Below, piece after piece: positions 25,681 through 32,900 of a DNA stretch of 45,006 nucleotides (its first letter is position 1; each line of letters opens with the position of its first letter). Under the pieces are notes generated by a model. The model worked only from the letters and a program-made list of their open reading frames with translations. It did no database searches and had not been told where the DNA came from. The position numbers and the translations under genes are program-made. The stretch lies in contig JACCQO010000026.1 of assembly GCA_015709205.1 (NCBI GenBank), positions 1 through 45,006 on the forward strand. Direction: 5' to 3'. This stretch comes from Desulfovibrionaceae bacterium. GTDB taxonomy: Bacteria; Desulfobacterota; Desulfovibrionia; Desulfovibrionales; Desulfovibrionaceae.

Positions 25681-26964
25681 ATGCCGCAGACCGACGTTCG
25701 CCCCCGTGCCGGGGCCTCTTCCTCCACCGCCGGCGTCGTCGCCAAGGCCGACGACGCGCCGACGCTCACGCGTGGCGCGATTCTCCTGATGGCCACGGCC
25801 ACCGGGCTGTTCGTGGCCGCCATCTACTACAACCAGCCCATCCTCGGCATCCTGGCCGAGGCCTTCGGCACGGGCGCGGACGGCATCTCCATGGTGCCCG
25901 TGGCCACGCAGGTGGGCTACGCCGCCGGACTTCTCTTCCTGGCCTCCCTGGGCGACCGCTTCGAGCGGCGCGGGCTCATCGTGCTGACCGCCGCGGCCCT
26001 GGCCGCATCCCTGGCCGCCTCGGCCCTGGCGCCCGGGCTGGGCCTGCTGACCCTGGCCAGCCTGGCCACCGGCGCGCTGGCCACCGTGGCCCAGCAGGTG
26101 GTGCCCATGGCCGCGCACCTGGCCCCGGAGGACAAGCGCGGCCAGGTGGTGGGCACGGTCATGGCCGGGCTGCTCACGGGCATCCTCCTGGCGCGCACGG
26201 TCAGCGGCTTTCTCTCGGAATTCCTGGGCTGGCGCGCCATGTTCGGCCTGGCCGCCGGGGCCACGCTGCTCATGGGCGGCGTGCTGGCCGCGCGGTTGCC
26301 GCGCGTTCCGCCCACCTCGCGGCTGTCCTACGCGCGCACCCTGGGCTCCATGGCCGCCCTGCTGCGCGACCACCCCACCTTGCGCCGCGCCGGGATGGTC
26401 CAGGCCCTGCTCTTCGGCTCCTTCGTGGCCTTCTGGGCCAACGTGGCCCTGTTCCTGGAACAGCCGCCCTTTTCCCAGGGCGCGGCCGTGGCCGGGCTGC
26501 TGGGGCTGCTGGGCGCGGCGGGCGTGCTGGCCGCCCCCACGGCCGGAAGGCTGGCCGACCGCGCCGGGCGGCGGGGCCGGGGCAAGGACGACGGAAAGGC
26601 CAAAAGCAACCGCCTCGTGGTCGCCGGCGCCGGGGCCGTGGCCGTGGCCTTCGCCCTCTTCGGCCTGTTTCCGGCGTCCTGGACCGCACTGCTCGGCGGC
26701 ATCGTGCTCATGGACGTGGGCCTGCAGGCGGCCATGATTTCCAACCAGTCGCGCGTCTACGCCCTTGACGCCGCGGCCAGAAGCAGGTTGAACACGGTGT
26801 ACATGACGATCATGTTCACGGGCGGCGCGCTGGGCGCGGCCGCGGGCGCGCAGGCCTTCGCCCGCTGGGGCTGGCCCGGGCTGTGCGCCATGGGCGCGGC
26901 GGCCGCGGCCCTGGCCCTGGTCCTGGAGGCCGCCCCTCGAGGCCGCCCGCGCCGCCAGGAGTGA
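25681..26964 (+). CDS. 12-TM MFS transporter (DHA1-like efflux type)
   Basis: 427 residues with about 12 hydrophobic segments. YYNQPILGILAEAFG near residues 49-63 and the GDRFERRGLIV loop near 90-100 (motif A) are typical of the YgaY/YbcL group of proton-driven exporters. The middle loop is a run of basic residues (about 295-310). The first 30 residues are polar and probably cytoplasmic. The substrate is unknown. It follows the aldo/keto reductase after 99 bases on the same strand and may share its transcript. Confidence 0.85.
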   Translation: MPQTDVRPRAGASSSTAGVVAKADDAPTLTRGAILLMATATGLFVAAIYYNQPILGILAEAFGTGADGISMVPVATQVGYAAGLLFLASLGDRFERRGLIVLTAAALAASLAASALAPGLGLLTLASLATGALATVAQQVVPMAAHLAPEDKRGQVVGTVMAGLLTGILLARTVSGFLSEFLGWRAMFGLAAGATLLMGGVLAARLPRVPPTSRLSYARTLGSMAALLRDHPTLRRAGMVQALLFGSFVAFWANVALFLEQPPFSQGAAVAGLLGLLGAAGVLAAPTAGRLADRAGRRGRGKDDGKAKSNRLVVAGAGAVAVAFALFGLFPASWTALLGGIVLMDVGLQAAMISNQSRVYALDAAARSRLNTVYMTIMFTGGALGAAAGAQAFARWGWPGLCAMGAAAAALALVLEAAPRGRPRRQE

Positions 26965-27088
26965 CGTCGGACCGCGCGTCCGCCCGGTCCGGAATACGCG
27001 CAACGAAGGATGCGCCCCACCAAGGATGTCCCCCGAAAGGCACCTTCCCCAGACGCATCCACAGACACACCCCACAAGGAACCTTGCC

Positions 27089-28513
27089 ATGTCCATCCTG
27101 TATTACGACTGCGCCGCAGGCATCAGCGGCGACATGAACCTCGCCGCCATGCTCGACCTGGGCGTGGACCCGGACCACCTGCGCGCCGAACTCTCCAGGC
27201 TGGGCCTGGACCACGAATTCGAACTGCGCGTGAGCCGCGACGCGCGCAAGGGCATCCACGGCACGCGCGTGGACGTGATCCTCGCGCCCGACGATCACGA
27301 TCACGACCATGAGCATGATCACTGCCACGGGCTTGACCATGAGCATGGGCATGAGCATGATCACGAACACGCGCATGGGCATGATCACGAACACGCGCAT
27401 GGGCATGACCATGAACACGCGCATGAACATGAAGACGAGCACGAGCATGGCCATGAGCATGGACATGACCATGACCACGATCATGAACATGCCCATGACC
27501 ACGGCCATCCCGCCCATGCGCCGCACCGCACCTTTGCGGACATCGAGCGGATCATCGAGTCCAGCGGACTGGCCCCGGAGGTGCGGCGCACCAGCCTGGC
27601 CATCTTCCGCCGCCTGGCCGAGGCCGAGGCCAAGGTGCACGCCAAGCCCGTGCGCGAGGTGCATTTTCACGAGGTCGGGGCCACGGACGCCATCGTGGAC
27701 ATCGTGGGCGCGGCCATCTGCTTCCACAGCCTGGGCGTGGACGCCGTCTGGAGTTCGCCCGTGGAGCTGGGCGGCGGGTTCGTGCGCTGCGCCCACGGGC
27801 TGATGCCCGTGCCCGCCCCGGCCACGGCGGAGATCCTGGCGGGCGTGCCGACCACGCGCGGCGCCACGGACACGGAGACCGCCACGCCCACGGGCGCGGC
27901 CATCCTGAAGACCCTGGCCGACGCCTTTCCCGCGAGCCCGGCCATGATCCTCGAAAAGACCGCCTACGGCATCGGCCACCGCGACACCGGGATTCCCAAC
28001 GCGCTGCGCGTGCACCTGGCCCGCCCTGCGGAACAGGCCGCCCCCCACATCTCCGGACGCGCCGCCGCGGGGCCCGGGACCATGCAGGCCGCCCGCCTGC
28101 TGCAGTGCAACATCGACGACATGACCGGCGAGGCCCTGGGCGCGGCCCTGGACCTGCTCATGGAGGAAGGGGCCATGGACGTGCACTTCACGCCCATCGT
28201 GATGAAGAAGAACCGCCCGGCCACGTGCGTCTCGCTCCTGTGCGCGCCCCGGGACGAGGCGCGCTTCAAGGAGCTGCTCTTCCGGCACACCACGACCCTG
28301 GGGGTGAAGAGCTTCGCCCTGGAGAAGACCGTGCTGGACACGACCGTGGAAACCGTGGAGACCCCGCTGGGCGCGGTGCGCGTGAAGCACGCCCTGCTGC
28401 GCGGCGAGGTGCTGCGCTCCAAGCCGGAGCTGGAGGACTGCCGCGCCCTGGCCAAGCGCCACGGCGTGCCCCTGGCCGAGGTCCAGGCCCTGGCGGCCCG
28501 GCAGGGAAAATAA
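27089..28513 (+). CDS. larC: Nickel-pincer cofactor biosynthesis protein LarC with a long His-rich insert
   Basis: 474 residues. LarC inserts nickel into the pincer cofactor used by LarA-type racemases and epimerases. The start YYDCAAGISGDMNLAAML is the LarC1 signature; VHFHEVGATDAIVDIVGAA, ETATPTGAAILKTL and CNIDDMTGEALGAALDLL are also conserved. In Lactobacillus larC1 and larC2 are joined by a programmed frameshift; here the gene is one continuous frame. Between residues about 69 and 148 sits a run of roughly 36 histidines alternating with Asp, Glu, Gly and Ala, far longer than the short His loops usually seen. It probably stores or buffers nickel. A CAAGGA site precedes the ATG. larB follows after 67 bases; larE and larA are absent from the window. 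Confidence 0.95.
   Translation: MSILYYDCAAGISGDMNLAAMLDLGVDPDHLRAELSRLGLDHEFELRVSRDARKGIHGTRVDVILAPDDHDHDHEHDHCHGLDHEHGHEHDHEHAHGHDHEHAHGHDHEHAHEHEDEHEHGHEHGHDHDHDHEHAHDHGHPAHAPHRTFADIERIIESSGLAPEVRRTSLAIFRRLAEAEAKVHAKPVREVHFHEVGATDAIVDIVGAAICFHSLGVDAVWSSPVELGGGFVRCAHGLMPVPAPATAEILAGVPTTRGATDTETATPTGAAILKTLADAFPASPAMILEKTAYGIGHRDTGIPNALRVHLARPAEQAAPHISGRAAAGPGTMQAARLLQCNIDDMTGEALGAALDLLMEEGAMDVHFTPIVMKKNRPATCVSLLCAPRDEARFKELLFRHTTTLGVKSFALEKTVLDTTVETVETPLGAVRVKHALLRGEVLRSKPELEDCRALAKRHGVPLAEVQALAARQGK
27294..27512 (+). repeat. Hexamer-based DNA repeat encoding the LarC His-rich tract
   Basis: CAYGAN-type hexamers repeat across about 220 bases. The clearest unit is a 24-mer starting CACGAACACGCGCATGGGCA, present at 27362-27385 and again at 27386-27409 with slight change. 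The tract lies inside larC and stays in frame. Such arrays expand and contract by slippage. Confidence 0.85.
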
Positions 28514-28520
28514 GCCCCTG

Positions 28521-28550
28521 CGCGCCCGGCCACTGGTCCGGCCGGGCGCG
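28521..28550. repeat. Hairpin between larC and larB
   Basis: An 11-bp perfect GC stem (28521-28531 with 28540-28550) with an 8-base loop, not followed by a T run. It lies in the larC-larB gap and may protect the larC mRNA or tune larB expression. Confidence 0.55.
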
Positions 28551-28580
28551 CCTGAACGGAAAAAAAGGAACACGAGCAAC

Positions 28581-29345
28581 ATGGATCAGGATGCATTGAG
28601 AAAACTGCTCGCCGCCGTGCGCAGCGGCGAGGTGGACGTGGAGCAGGGCCTGGAACGATTGCGCGCCCTGCCCTTCCTGGAGATCGGCAGCCACACCACG
28701 ATCGACCTGCACCGGCCGTTGCGCAACGGCTTTCCCGAGGTCATCTACGCCGAGGGCAAGACCCCGGAGCAGGTGGCCGAGATCTTCGCGCGCATGGCCG
28801 AGCACGGCCCCGTGCTGGCCACGCGCGCTTCGGCCGAGACGGCCGAACGCGTGCTCGGCGCGTGCCCCGGGGCATGCCACAACCCGCTGGCGCGCACGCT
28901 GACCATCGGCGAGGAGGCCGTGGCCGCTCGTCCCGGCGAGATCGCCATCGTCACGGCGGGCACGTCGGACCTGCCCGTGGCCGAGGAGGCGCGCGTGACC
29001 TGCGCCATGTTCGGCCACCCCGCGCGGCTGATCAGCGACGTGGGCGTGGCCGGCGTGCACCGGCTCTTCCACCGGCTGGACGAGTTGCGCGGGGCACGCG
29101 TGGTCGTGGTGGTCGCGGGCATGGAGGGCGCGCTGGCCAGCGTGGTCGGCGGGCTGGTGCCCCAGCCGGTCATCGCGGTGCCCACCTCGGTGGGCTACGG
29201 CGCGTCGTTCCACGGGTTGTCGGCCCTGCTGGGCATGCTCACCTCCTGCGCCGGGGGCGTGTCCGTGGTGAACATCGACAACGGCTTCGGCGCGGCCTGC
29301 GCCGCCTGCCGCATCGCCAACCTGCCCGATTCCCCTTCCGAGTGA
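28581..29345 (+). CDS. larB: Pyridinium-3,5-biscarboxylate mononucleotide synthase LarB
   Basis: 254 residues. LarB carboxylates nicotinic acid adenine dinucleotide and hydrolyses it, the first step of nickel-pincer cofactor synthesis. Seen: HTTIDLHRPLRNGFPEVIYAEGKT near 38-61, VTAGTSDLPVAEEA near 132-145, and the AIR-carboxylase-like core GMEGALASVVGGLVPQPVIAVPTSVGYGA near 179-207, which also includes the STSVGYG-type loop, then SVVNIDNGFGAA. AAAGGAA lies about 11 bases upstream of the ATG. It completes a larC-larB pair. Confidence 0.96.
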   Translation: MDQDALRKLLAAVRSGEVDVEQGLERLRALPFLEIGSHTTIDLHRPLRNGFPEVIYAEGKTPEQVAEIFARMAEHGPVLATRASAETAERVLGACPGACHNPLARTLTIGEEAVAARPGEIAIVTAGTSDLPVAEEARVTCAMFGHPARLISDVGVAGVHRLFHRLDELRGARVVVVVAGMEGALASVVGGLVPQPVIAVPTSVGYGASFHGLSALLGMLTSCAGGVSVVNIDNGFGAACAACRIANLPDSPSE

Positions 29346-29403
29346 CCTTGCCGCGCAACGTTGCCGCATGACCTTGCCGCCGCCCGTCCGGGCGGCGGCC
29401 GTC

Positions 29404-29420
29404 GCGTTATACTATAACGC
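29404..29420. promoter_or_regulatory. Candidate operator palindrome overlapping a -10 box upstream of hemerythrin 1
   Basis: GCGTTATACTATAACGC is a perfect 8-bp inverted repeat around one central base. It contains TATACT (29408-29413), a good -10 hexamer, about 120 bases before the hemerythrin ATG, although no good -35 is visible. An operator on the -10 suggests repression. A 10-bp GC hairpin at 29376-29399 lies just upstream and may end larB transcripts. Confidence 0.5.
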
Positions 29421-29541
29421 CCTTCCGCATTCCTCCCGCTCTGCTATGCAGGCACGAGCCGCCCGTTCCGGCCGAGGGGACCGGATACGGTCGCCCGGGC
29501 CCAGCGCCCAGTACGCCAACGCATCCCGAGGGAGGAAGACC

Positions 29542-29949
29542 ATGCCGATGATGGAATGGAACGATCGCCTGTCCGTGAACATCCGCGACATCGACAGCCA
29601 GCACAAGCAGCTCGTGGCCATGCTCAACCGGCTGCACGACGCCATGAAGGCGGGCAGCACCGGCGCGGTGATCGCGCAGATCGTCAGCGAGATGAAGCGT
29701 TATTCCGTGAGCCACTTCACCACCGAGGAGGGGTACATGAAGAAGCACGGCTACCCGGACTACACGGCGCACAAGGCCGAGCACGAGAAATTCGTGGCCA
29801 AGGTGGCCCAGGTCGAGCGCGACCTCCAGGCCGGAGCCGGCGCCATGTCCATGGACATCCTGAACTTCCTGTCCAACTGGATGATCACGCACATCCGCGG
29901 CACGGACAAGAAATACACCCCGTTCCTGAACGCGGCCGGGGTGCAGTAG
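29542..29949 (+). CDS. Bacteriohemerythrin 1
   Basis: 135 residues, a single four-helix hemerythrin domain that binds O2 (or related ligands) at a non-heme diiron site. All seven expected ligands are present: His21, His58, Glu62, His77, His81, His117 and Asp122. The N-terminus MPMMEWNDRLSVNIRDIDSQH and the end THIRGTDKKYTPFL match the stand-alone bacterial type. There is no signal peptide, so it is cytoplasmic. A GGAGG site precedes the ATG. It is transcribed alone: a perfect palindromic terminator follows 49 bases after the stop. Its closest relative is the second copy at 30327. Confidence 0.95.
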   Translation: MPMMEWNDRLSVNIRDIDSQHKQLVAMLNRLHDAMKAGSTGAVIAQIVSEMKRYSVSHFTTEEGYMKKHGYPDYTAHKAEHEKFVAKVAQVERDLQAGAGAMSMDILNFLSNWMITHIRGTDKKYTPFLNAAGVQ

Positions 29950-29998
29950 GGCCGCCCTTGCATGCGGCGCGGCGGCAGCCGCCGCCGCACCGCACGCG

Positions 29999-30036
29999 AA
30001 ACAAGAGGCCGGGCAGCGCTGCCCGGCCTCTTGTTT
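29999..30036. terminator. Bidirectional intrinsic terminator after hemerythrin 1
   Basis: A perfect 38-base palindrome (29999-30017 with 30018-30036) with no spacer, beginning AAACAAGAGG and ending in TTGTTT. It would end transcription from hemerythrin 1 and from the opposite strand, where the tRNA-like fragment lies. Confidence 0.88.
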
Positions 30037-30039
30037 CTC

Positions 30040-30089
30040 TGGCTTCCAAGGAGAGACTCGAGCTCCCGACCTGGCGGATTGCCGCCGCC
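30040..30089 (-). pseudogene. tRNA-like fragment (CCA end, T arm and anticodon-like arm)
   Basis: On the minus strand 30067-30040 reads as a T stem, T loop, 3' acceptor strand and CCA. It matches 24 of 28 bases of the same part of the tRNA-Asn gene at 33734-33761. The next bases upstream (30089-30073) form a 5-bp stem with a 7-base loop, CGGCAAT, at the place of the anticodon arm. The T loop starts with C instead of T, position 33 would be G, and no partner for the acceptor strand exists in the flanking 60 bases. It is therefore a broken tRNA or recombination relic. It lies next to a terminator, as the real tRNA does. Confidence 0.5.
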
Positions 30090-30183
30090 CGCTGCGTTCG
30101 CACGCAGCACGTCTCCCGAGCCTTCGCCACGCTACCTCCTCCCTCCTCCTTTCGCCGCCCCCGCCCACACTTCCCGCCTCCCT

Positions 30184-30326
30184 AGGATCGCCGATCCTGG
30201 TTTCGCAATTCCGTCAGTTGGGTTTCAATTTTGTACTTGCCGACCGTTATAAAACGAGATAAGTTATCGTTAGCTTTATCGTATAGTTGTATTTCCATGA
30301 AAATATAACCATATACGGAGGCAGAC
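30184..30326 (+). promoter_or_regulatory. AT-rich upstream region of the hemerythrin 2 - MCP operon
   Basis: About 120 bases here are far more AT-rich than their surroundings. Seen: TTCAAT (30224-30229) and TTATAA (30247-30252) 17 bases apart as a possible promoter, a GATAAGTTATC partial palindrome (about 30257-30267) and an AGGATC-GCC-GATCCT inverted repeat (30184-30198). A purine-rich ribosome site (CGGAGG) precedes the ATG at 30327. The rest of 30090-30183 is pyrimidine-rich and shows no gene. Confidence 0.4.
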
Positions 30327-30734
30327 ATGGCACTGATGGAATGGAGCGATCGCTTGTCGGTGAACATCAAGGAAATCGACGGCCAGCACCAGAAGCTGGT
30401 GGACATGGTCAATCGGCTGCACGACGCCATGAAGGAGGGCAAGGCCGACGACATCGTCATGCAGATCGTCGCGGAGATGAAGAAGTACGCCGCCAGCCAC
30501 TTCGCCACCGAGGAGCGGCACATGAAGACGCACAGCTACCCCGACTACCCGGCGCACAAGAACGAGCACGACAAGTTCGTGGCCAAGGTCGTGCAGGTGG
30601 AAAAGGACCTCAAGACCGGGAAGTGTGCCATGTCCATGGACATCCTGAACTTCCTGTCCAACTGGCTGGTCAACCACATCAAGGGCACGGACAAGAAGTA
30701 CAGCCCCTTCCTCAACGCGGCCGGAGTCCATTAG
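30327..30734 (+). CDS. Bacteriohemerythrin 2, first gene of a chemotaxis operon
   Basis: 135 residues, aligned without gaps to hemerythrin 1 and with the same seven ligands (His21, His58, Glu62, His77, His81, His117, Asp122). Differences are mainly conservative surface changes. The MCP gene begins 6 bases after the stop, so the two are surely co-transcribed. In Desulfovibrio vulgaris DcrH a hemerythrin domain is fused to an MCP; here the same partners are separate. A role as soluble O2 or redox sensor feeding that MCP is inferred. Confidence 0.95.
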   Translation: MALMEWSDRLSVNIKEIDGQHQKLVDMVNRLHDAMKEGKADDIVMQIVAEMKKYAASHFATEERHMKTHSYPDYPAHKNEHDKFVAKVVQVEKDLKTGKCAMSMDILNFLSNWLVNHIKGTDKKYSPFLNAAGVH

Positions 30735-30740
30735 ACGGCC

Positions 30741-32267
30741 ATGCGCTACGGACTCCCCCTCTACGCGACGACCGCGGCCATCCTCATGGTCCTGACCACC
30801 GGCGCGCTCGCCGCGCTCGGCGGCGCCTGGGTCAAGGCGGCCCCGGTGCTCATCGCGGCCTGCGTAGCGGCCATCCTGGCCAGTTGGGCCGCCGGCCGGC
30901 GGGCCATGGCCAACCTCCTCGCCCGACTCCAGGCCCTGCTGCCCAACGAGGACCGGACCAGGCAGCCCGCCCCCCAAGAGCTGCTGCTGAGTCTGGACCG
31001 CCAGCTCGCCGCCGCGCGCGAGGAGCGCAACCGCGCCCGCAACATCCTGGAGCGGCTGCCCCTGCCGTGCATGACGGTGGTGCGGGCCGGGACGCTGGGC
31101 TGGTGCAACGGCCCCATGTCCTCGCTTCTGGGCGCGGAGAACGCACGGACGGCGGGCAACGGGCCGCAGCGGCCCGCAACCCCCAATCCGGTGGACGCCT
31201 TCTGCGCCCGGACCAGCGCGGCCACGTGGGAAAACCTGTGCGCCGGGCGCTGGGAAGGCCCCCTGCTGCGCCTCGACCGCCCCGACGGCGGCGAGGCCCG
31301 GTTGCGGGTGAACCTGGTGGAGGTCGGCAGCGCCGAGGACTGCTGGCTCTGCCTGTTCCAGGATGTGACCGAGCAGTGTTGCGACATGGCGCGGCTCGAG
31401 GAGCGCCGCGCCGCGGTCGAACGGCTCAACACCCGGGTCGGCGAGGCCGCCGCGGCCCTCGAGGACCTGACCCGGGACGTCGGCGCGGCCCTGACGGACC
31501 TGGTCGGCTCCATGCACGACTCCAAGGACCAGGCCCGCCAGGTGGCCCAGGCCATGCAGGAGATGACCGACAACGTGCGCATGATGGCGACCCTGGCCGC
31601 GGAAACCGCACAGACCGCGGGCGGCGCCGAGCAGCAGGCCCGCGAGGGCGGAGAGACGGTCCAGCTCACCGCGGAGGTCACGCACAAGGTCGTGGCCTCC
31701 TACGACCAGCTCCAGGCCATCCTTTCGCAACTGGTGGAAAAGGCCGGGCGGATCGGCGGCGTGCTCGGGATCATCTCCGACATCGCGGACCAGACCAACC
31801 TGCTGGCGCTCAACGCGGCCATCGAGGCGGCGCGCGCGGGCGAGGCCGGGCGCGGCTTCGCCGTTGTCGCCGACGAGGTCCGCAAGCTGGCGGAAAAGAC
31901 CCTGAAGACCACCAAGGAGGTGCATGAGGCCGTGCGGGGCATCGAGGACTGCTCGCATCGGGCGGTGGAGGCCATGGCCGCCACCAACCAGGACATCCGC
32001 ACCTCCTCGGACCTGGTCCTTTCCGTGGAGGACCGCTTCTCGACCATCGCCGAGGCCATGGTCTCGGCCTCGCGCGGCATCGACGACATCGCCCGCCGGG
32101 CCGAGAAGCAGTGCGCGTCCAGCTTCGAGATCAACATGTGCGCCATGAACGTCACGGACAATTCCCAGGACGTCTACGACGAGGTAGAACGCGCCAGCAG
32201 GGACCTGGAGCGCCTTGTGGAGCAGGTCGCCGGAGTGCGCCGACTGGCCGCCGAGAACCCGGCCTGA
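30741..32267 (+). CDS. Methyl-accepting chemotaxis protein with minimal periplasmic region
   Basis: 508 residues. Two hydrophobic helices (about residues 7-30 and 33-51) are joined by almost no periplasmic loop, so no external ligand domain exists. A PAS-like segment with a Cys-rich patch ([19 protein letters not shown]) spans about 100-215. The signalling domain has the conserved hairpin [45 protein letters not shown] near 345-389, and flanking methylation helices. It talks to CheA/CheW, encoded elsewhere. Being 6 bases downstream of hemerythrin 2, it probably senses an internal signal such as O2 through that partner. An intrinsic terminator closes the operon. Confidence 0.93.
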   Translation: MRYGLPLYATTAAILMVLTTGALAALGGAWVKAAPVLIAACVAAILASWAAGRRAMANLLARLQALLPNEDRTRQPAPQELLLSLDRQLAAAREERNRARNILERLPLPCMTVVRAGTLGWCNGPMSSLLGAENARTAGNGPQRPATPNPVDAFCARTSAATWENLCAGRWEGPLLRLDRPDGGEARLRVNLVEVGSAEDCWLCLFQDVTEQCCDMARLEERRAAVERLNTRVGEAAAALEDLTRDVGAALTDLVGSMHDSKDQARQVAQAMQEMTDNVRMMATLAAETAQTAGGAEQQAREGGETVQLTAEVTHKVVASYDQLQAILSQLVEKAGRIGGVLGIISDIADQTNLLALNAAIEAARAGEAGRGFAVVADEVRKLAEKTLKTTKEVHEAVRGIEDCSHRAVEAMAATNQDIRTSSDLVLSVEDRFSTIAEAMVSASRGIDDIARRAEKQCASSFEINMCAMNVTDNSQDVYDEVERASRDLERLVEQVAGVRRLAAENPA

Positions 32268-32293
32268 CGCGTCGCGCCACCCCGGAACTGCGG

Positions 32294-32327
32294 AAAGCCC
32301 CGGGCCCCCACGGCCGGGGCTTTTTTT
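32294..32327 (+). terminator. Intrinsic terminator of the hemerythrin-MCP operon
   Basis: A 10-bp stem (AAAGCCCCGG, 32294-32303, with 32314-32323) and a 10-base loop, with the right arm running into seven T residues at 32321-32327. It starts 27 bases after the MCP stop. Confidence 0.92.
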
Positions 32328-32358
32328 CGGCCCGCGGGGCGGCCGGTGCGCGGCTTTC

Positions 32359-32405
32359 CGTTGACTTCGCAACGGCACTCGGGCATATTTGTTGCGAAGT
32401 CAACG
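32359..32405. promoter_or_regulatory. Promoter and perfect inverted-repeat operator of the marR operon
   Basis: Two 15-base arms (32359-32373 and 32391-32405, CGTTGACTTCGCAAC and its complement) are perfectly inverted around a 17-base spacer. The left arm contains TTGACT (32361-32366), and CATATT (32384-32389) follows at 17 bases, so the arms bracket the -10 box of a good promoter. Each arm is itself partly symmetrical (GTTG...CAAC), as expected for a dimer site. The ribosome site AAAGGAG follows directly. Binding by the encoded MarR protein would block its own promoter. Confidence 0.75.
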
Positions 32406-32417
32406 AAAGGAGCGAAC

Positions 32418-32900
32418 ATGGAACGCAAGGGAAGGCAGACGATCGGCCGGTTCGTCGCCCTGCTGCACAGGATGGCCGCCGTGTACCTGGGGCGGGAGCT
32501 GTCCGCGCTGGGCGTGGGCACGGGGCAGTACATCTTTCTGGCGGAGCTCTACGACGAGGAGGGCCAGACCCAGGAGGAACTGACGCGCCGGGCGTGCGTG
32601 GACAAGGCCAACACGGCGCGGGCCCTGCGCAGGCTCGAGGACGCCGGCTACGTGCGCCGGGTGCCCGACGCGCAGGACGGACGGGTGAAGCGCGTCCTGC
32701 TGCAGCCCGCGGCGCGGGAGATCGAGGACGAGTTCTGGCGCATCCTCACGCGCTGGAGCGGGATCATCGCCGGGGACATGGACGCGGAGCGGCGCGACCG
32801 GCTGCTGGAGGACCTCAAGGAACTGACGGACAACGCCGCCGCGGACCTGCAGCGCTACGGCCCCGATCCGCACGATCCGCAGGAGGGAGGAAGGCCATGA
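32418..32900 (+). CDS. MarR-family transcriptional regulator
   Basis: 160 residues, a winged-helix dimeric repressor. The DNA-binding part runs over QTQEELTRRACVDKANTARALRRLEDAGYVRRVPDAQDGRVKRVLLQ (about 51-97): recognition helix, then the wing with the DGRVKR turn. Helices at both ends form the dimer. The start at 32418 has AAAGGAG 7 bases upstream and lies just after a perfect inverted-repeat operator, so autoregulation is likely. Its stop overlaps the start of the flavodoxin-fold gene (ATGA), making a two-gene regulator/reductase operon; the effector may be an oxidant or a quinone-like compound, by analogy. Confidence 0.92.
   Translation: MERKGRQTIGRFVALLHRMAAVYLGRELSALGVGTGQYIFLAELYDEEGQTQEELTRRACVDKANTARALRRLEDAGYVRRVPDAQDGRVKRVLLQPAAREIEDEFWRILTRWSGIIAGDMDAERRDRLLEDLKELTDNAAADLQRYGPDPHDPQEGGRP

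Noticed and set aside
27294-27512. Repeat array resembling a short CRISPR or satellite
   Set aside because: Units are 6-24 bases with no unique spacers and stay in frame inside larC; it encodes the His-rich insert.
27089-28513. Possible programmed frameshift between larC1 and larC2
   Set aside because: The frame is continuous from LarC1 to LarC2 motifs, so no frameshift is needed here.
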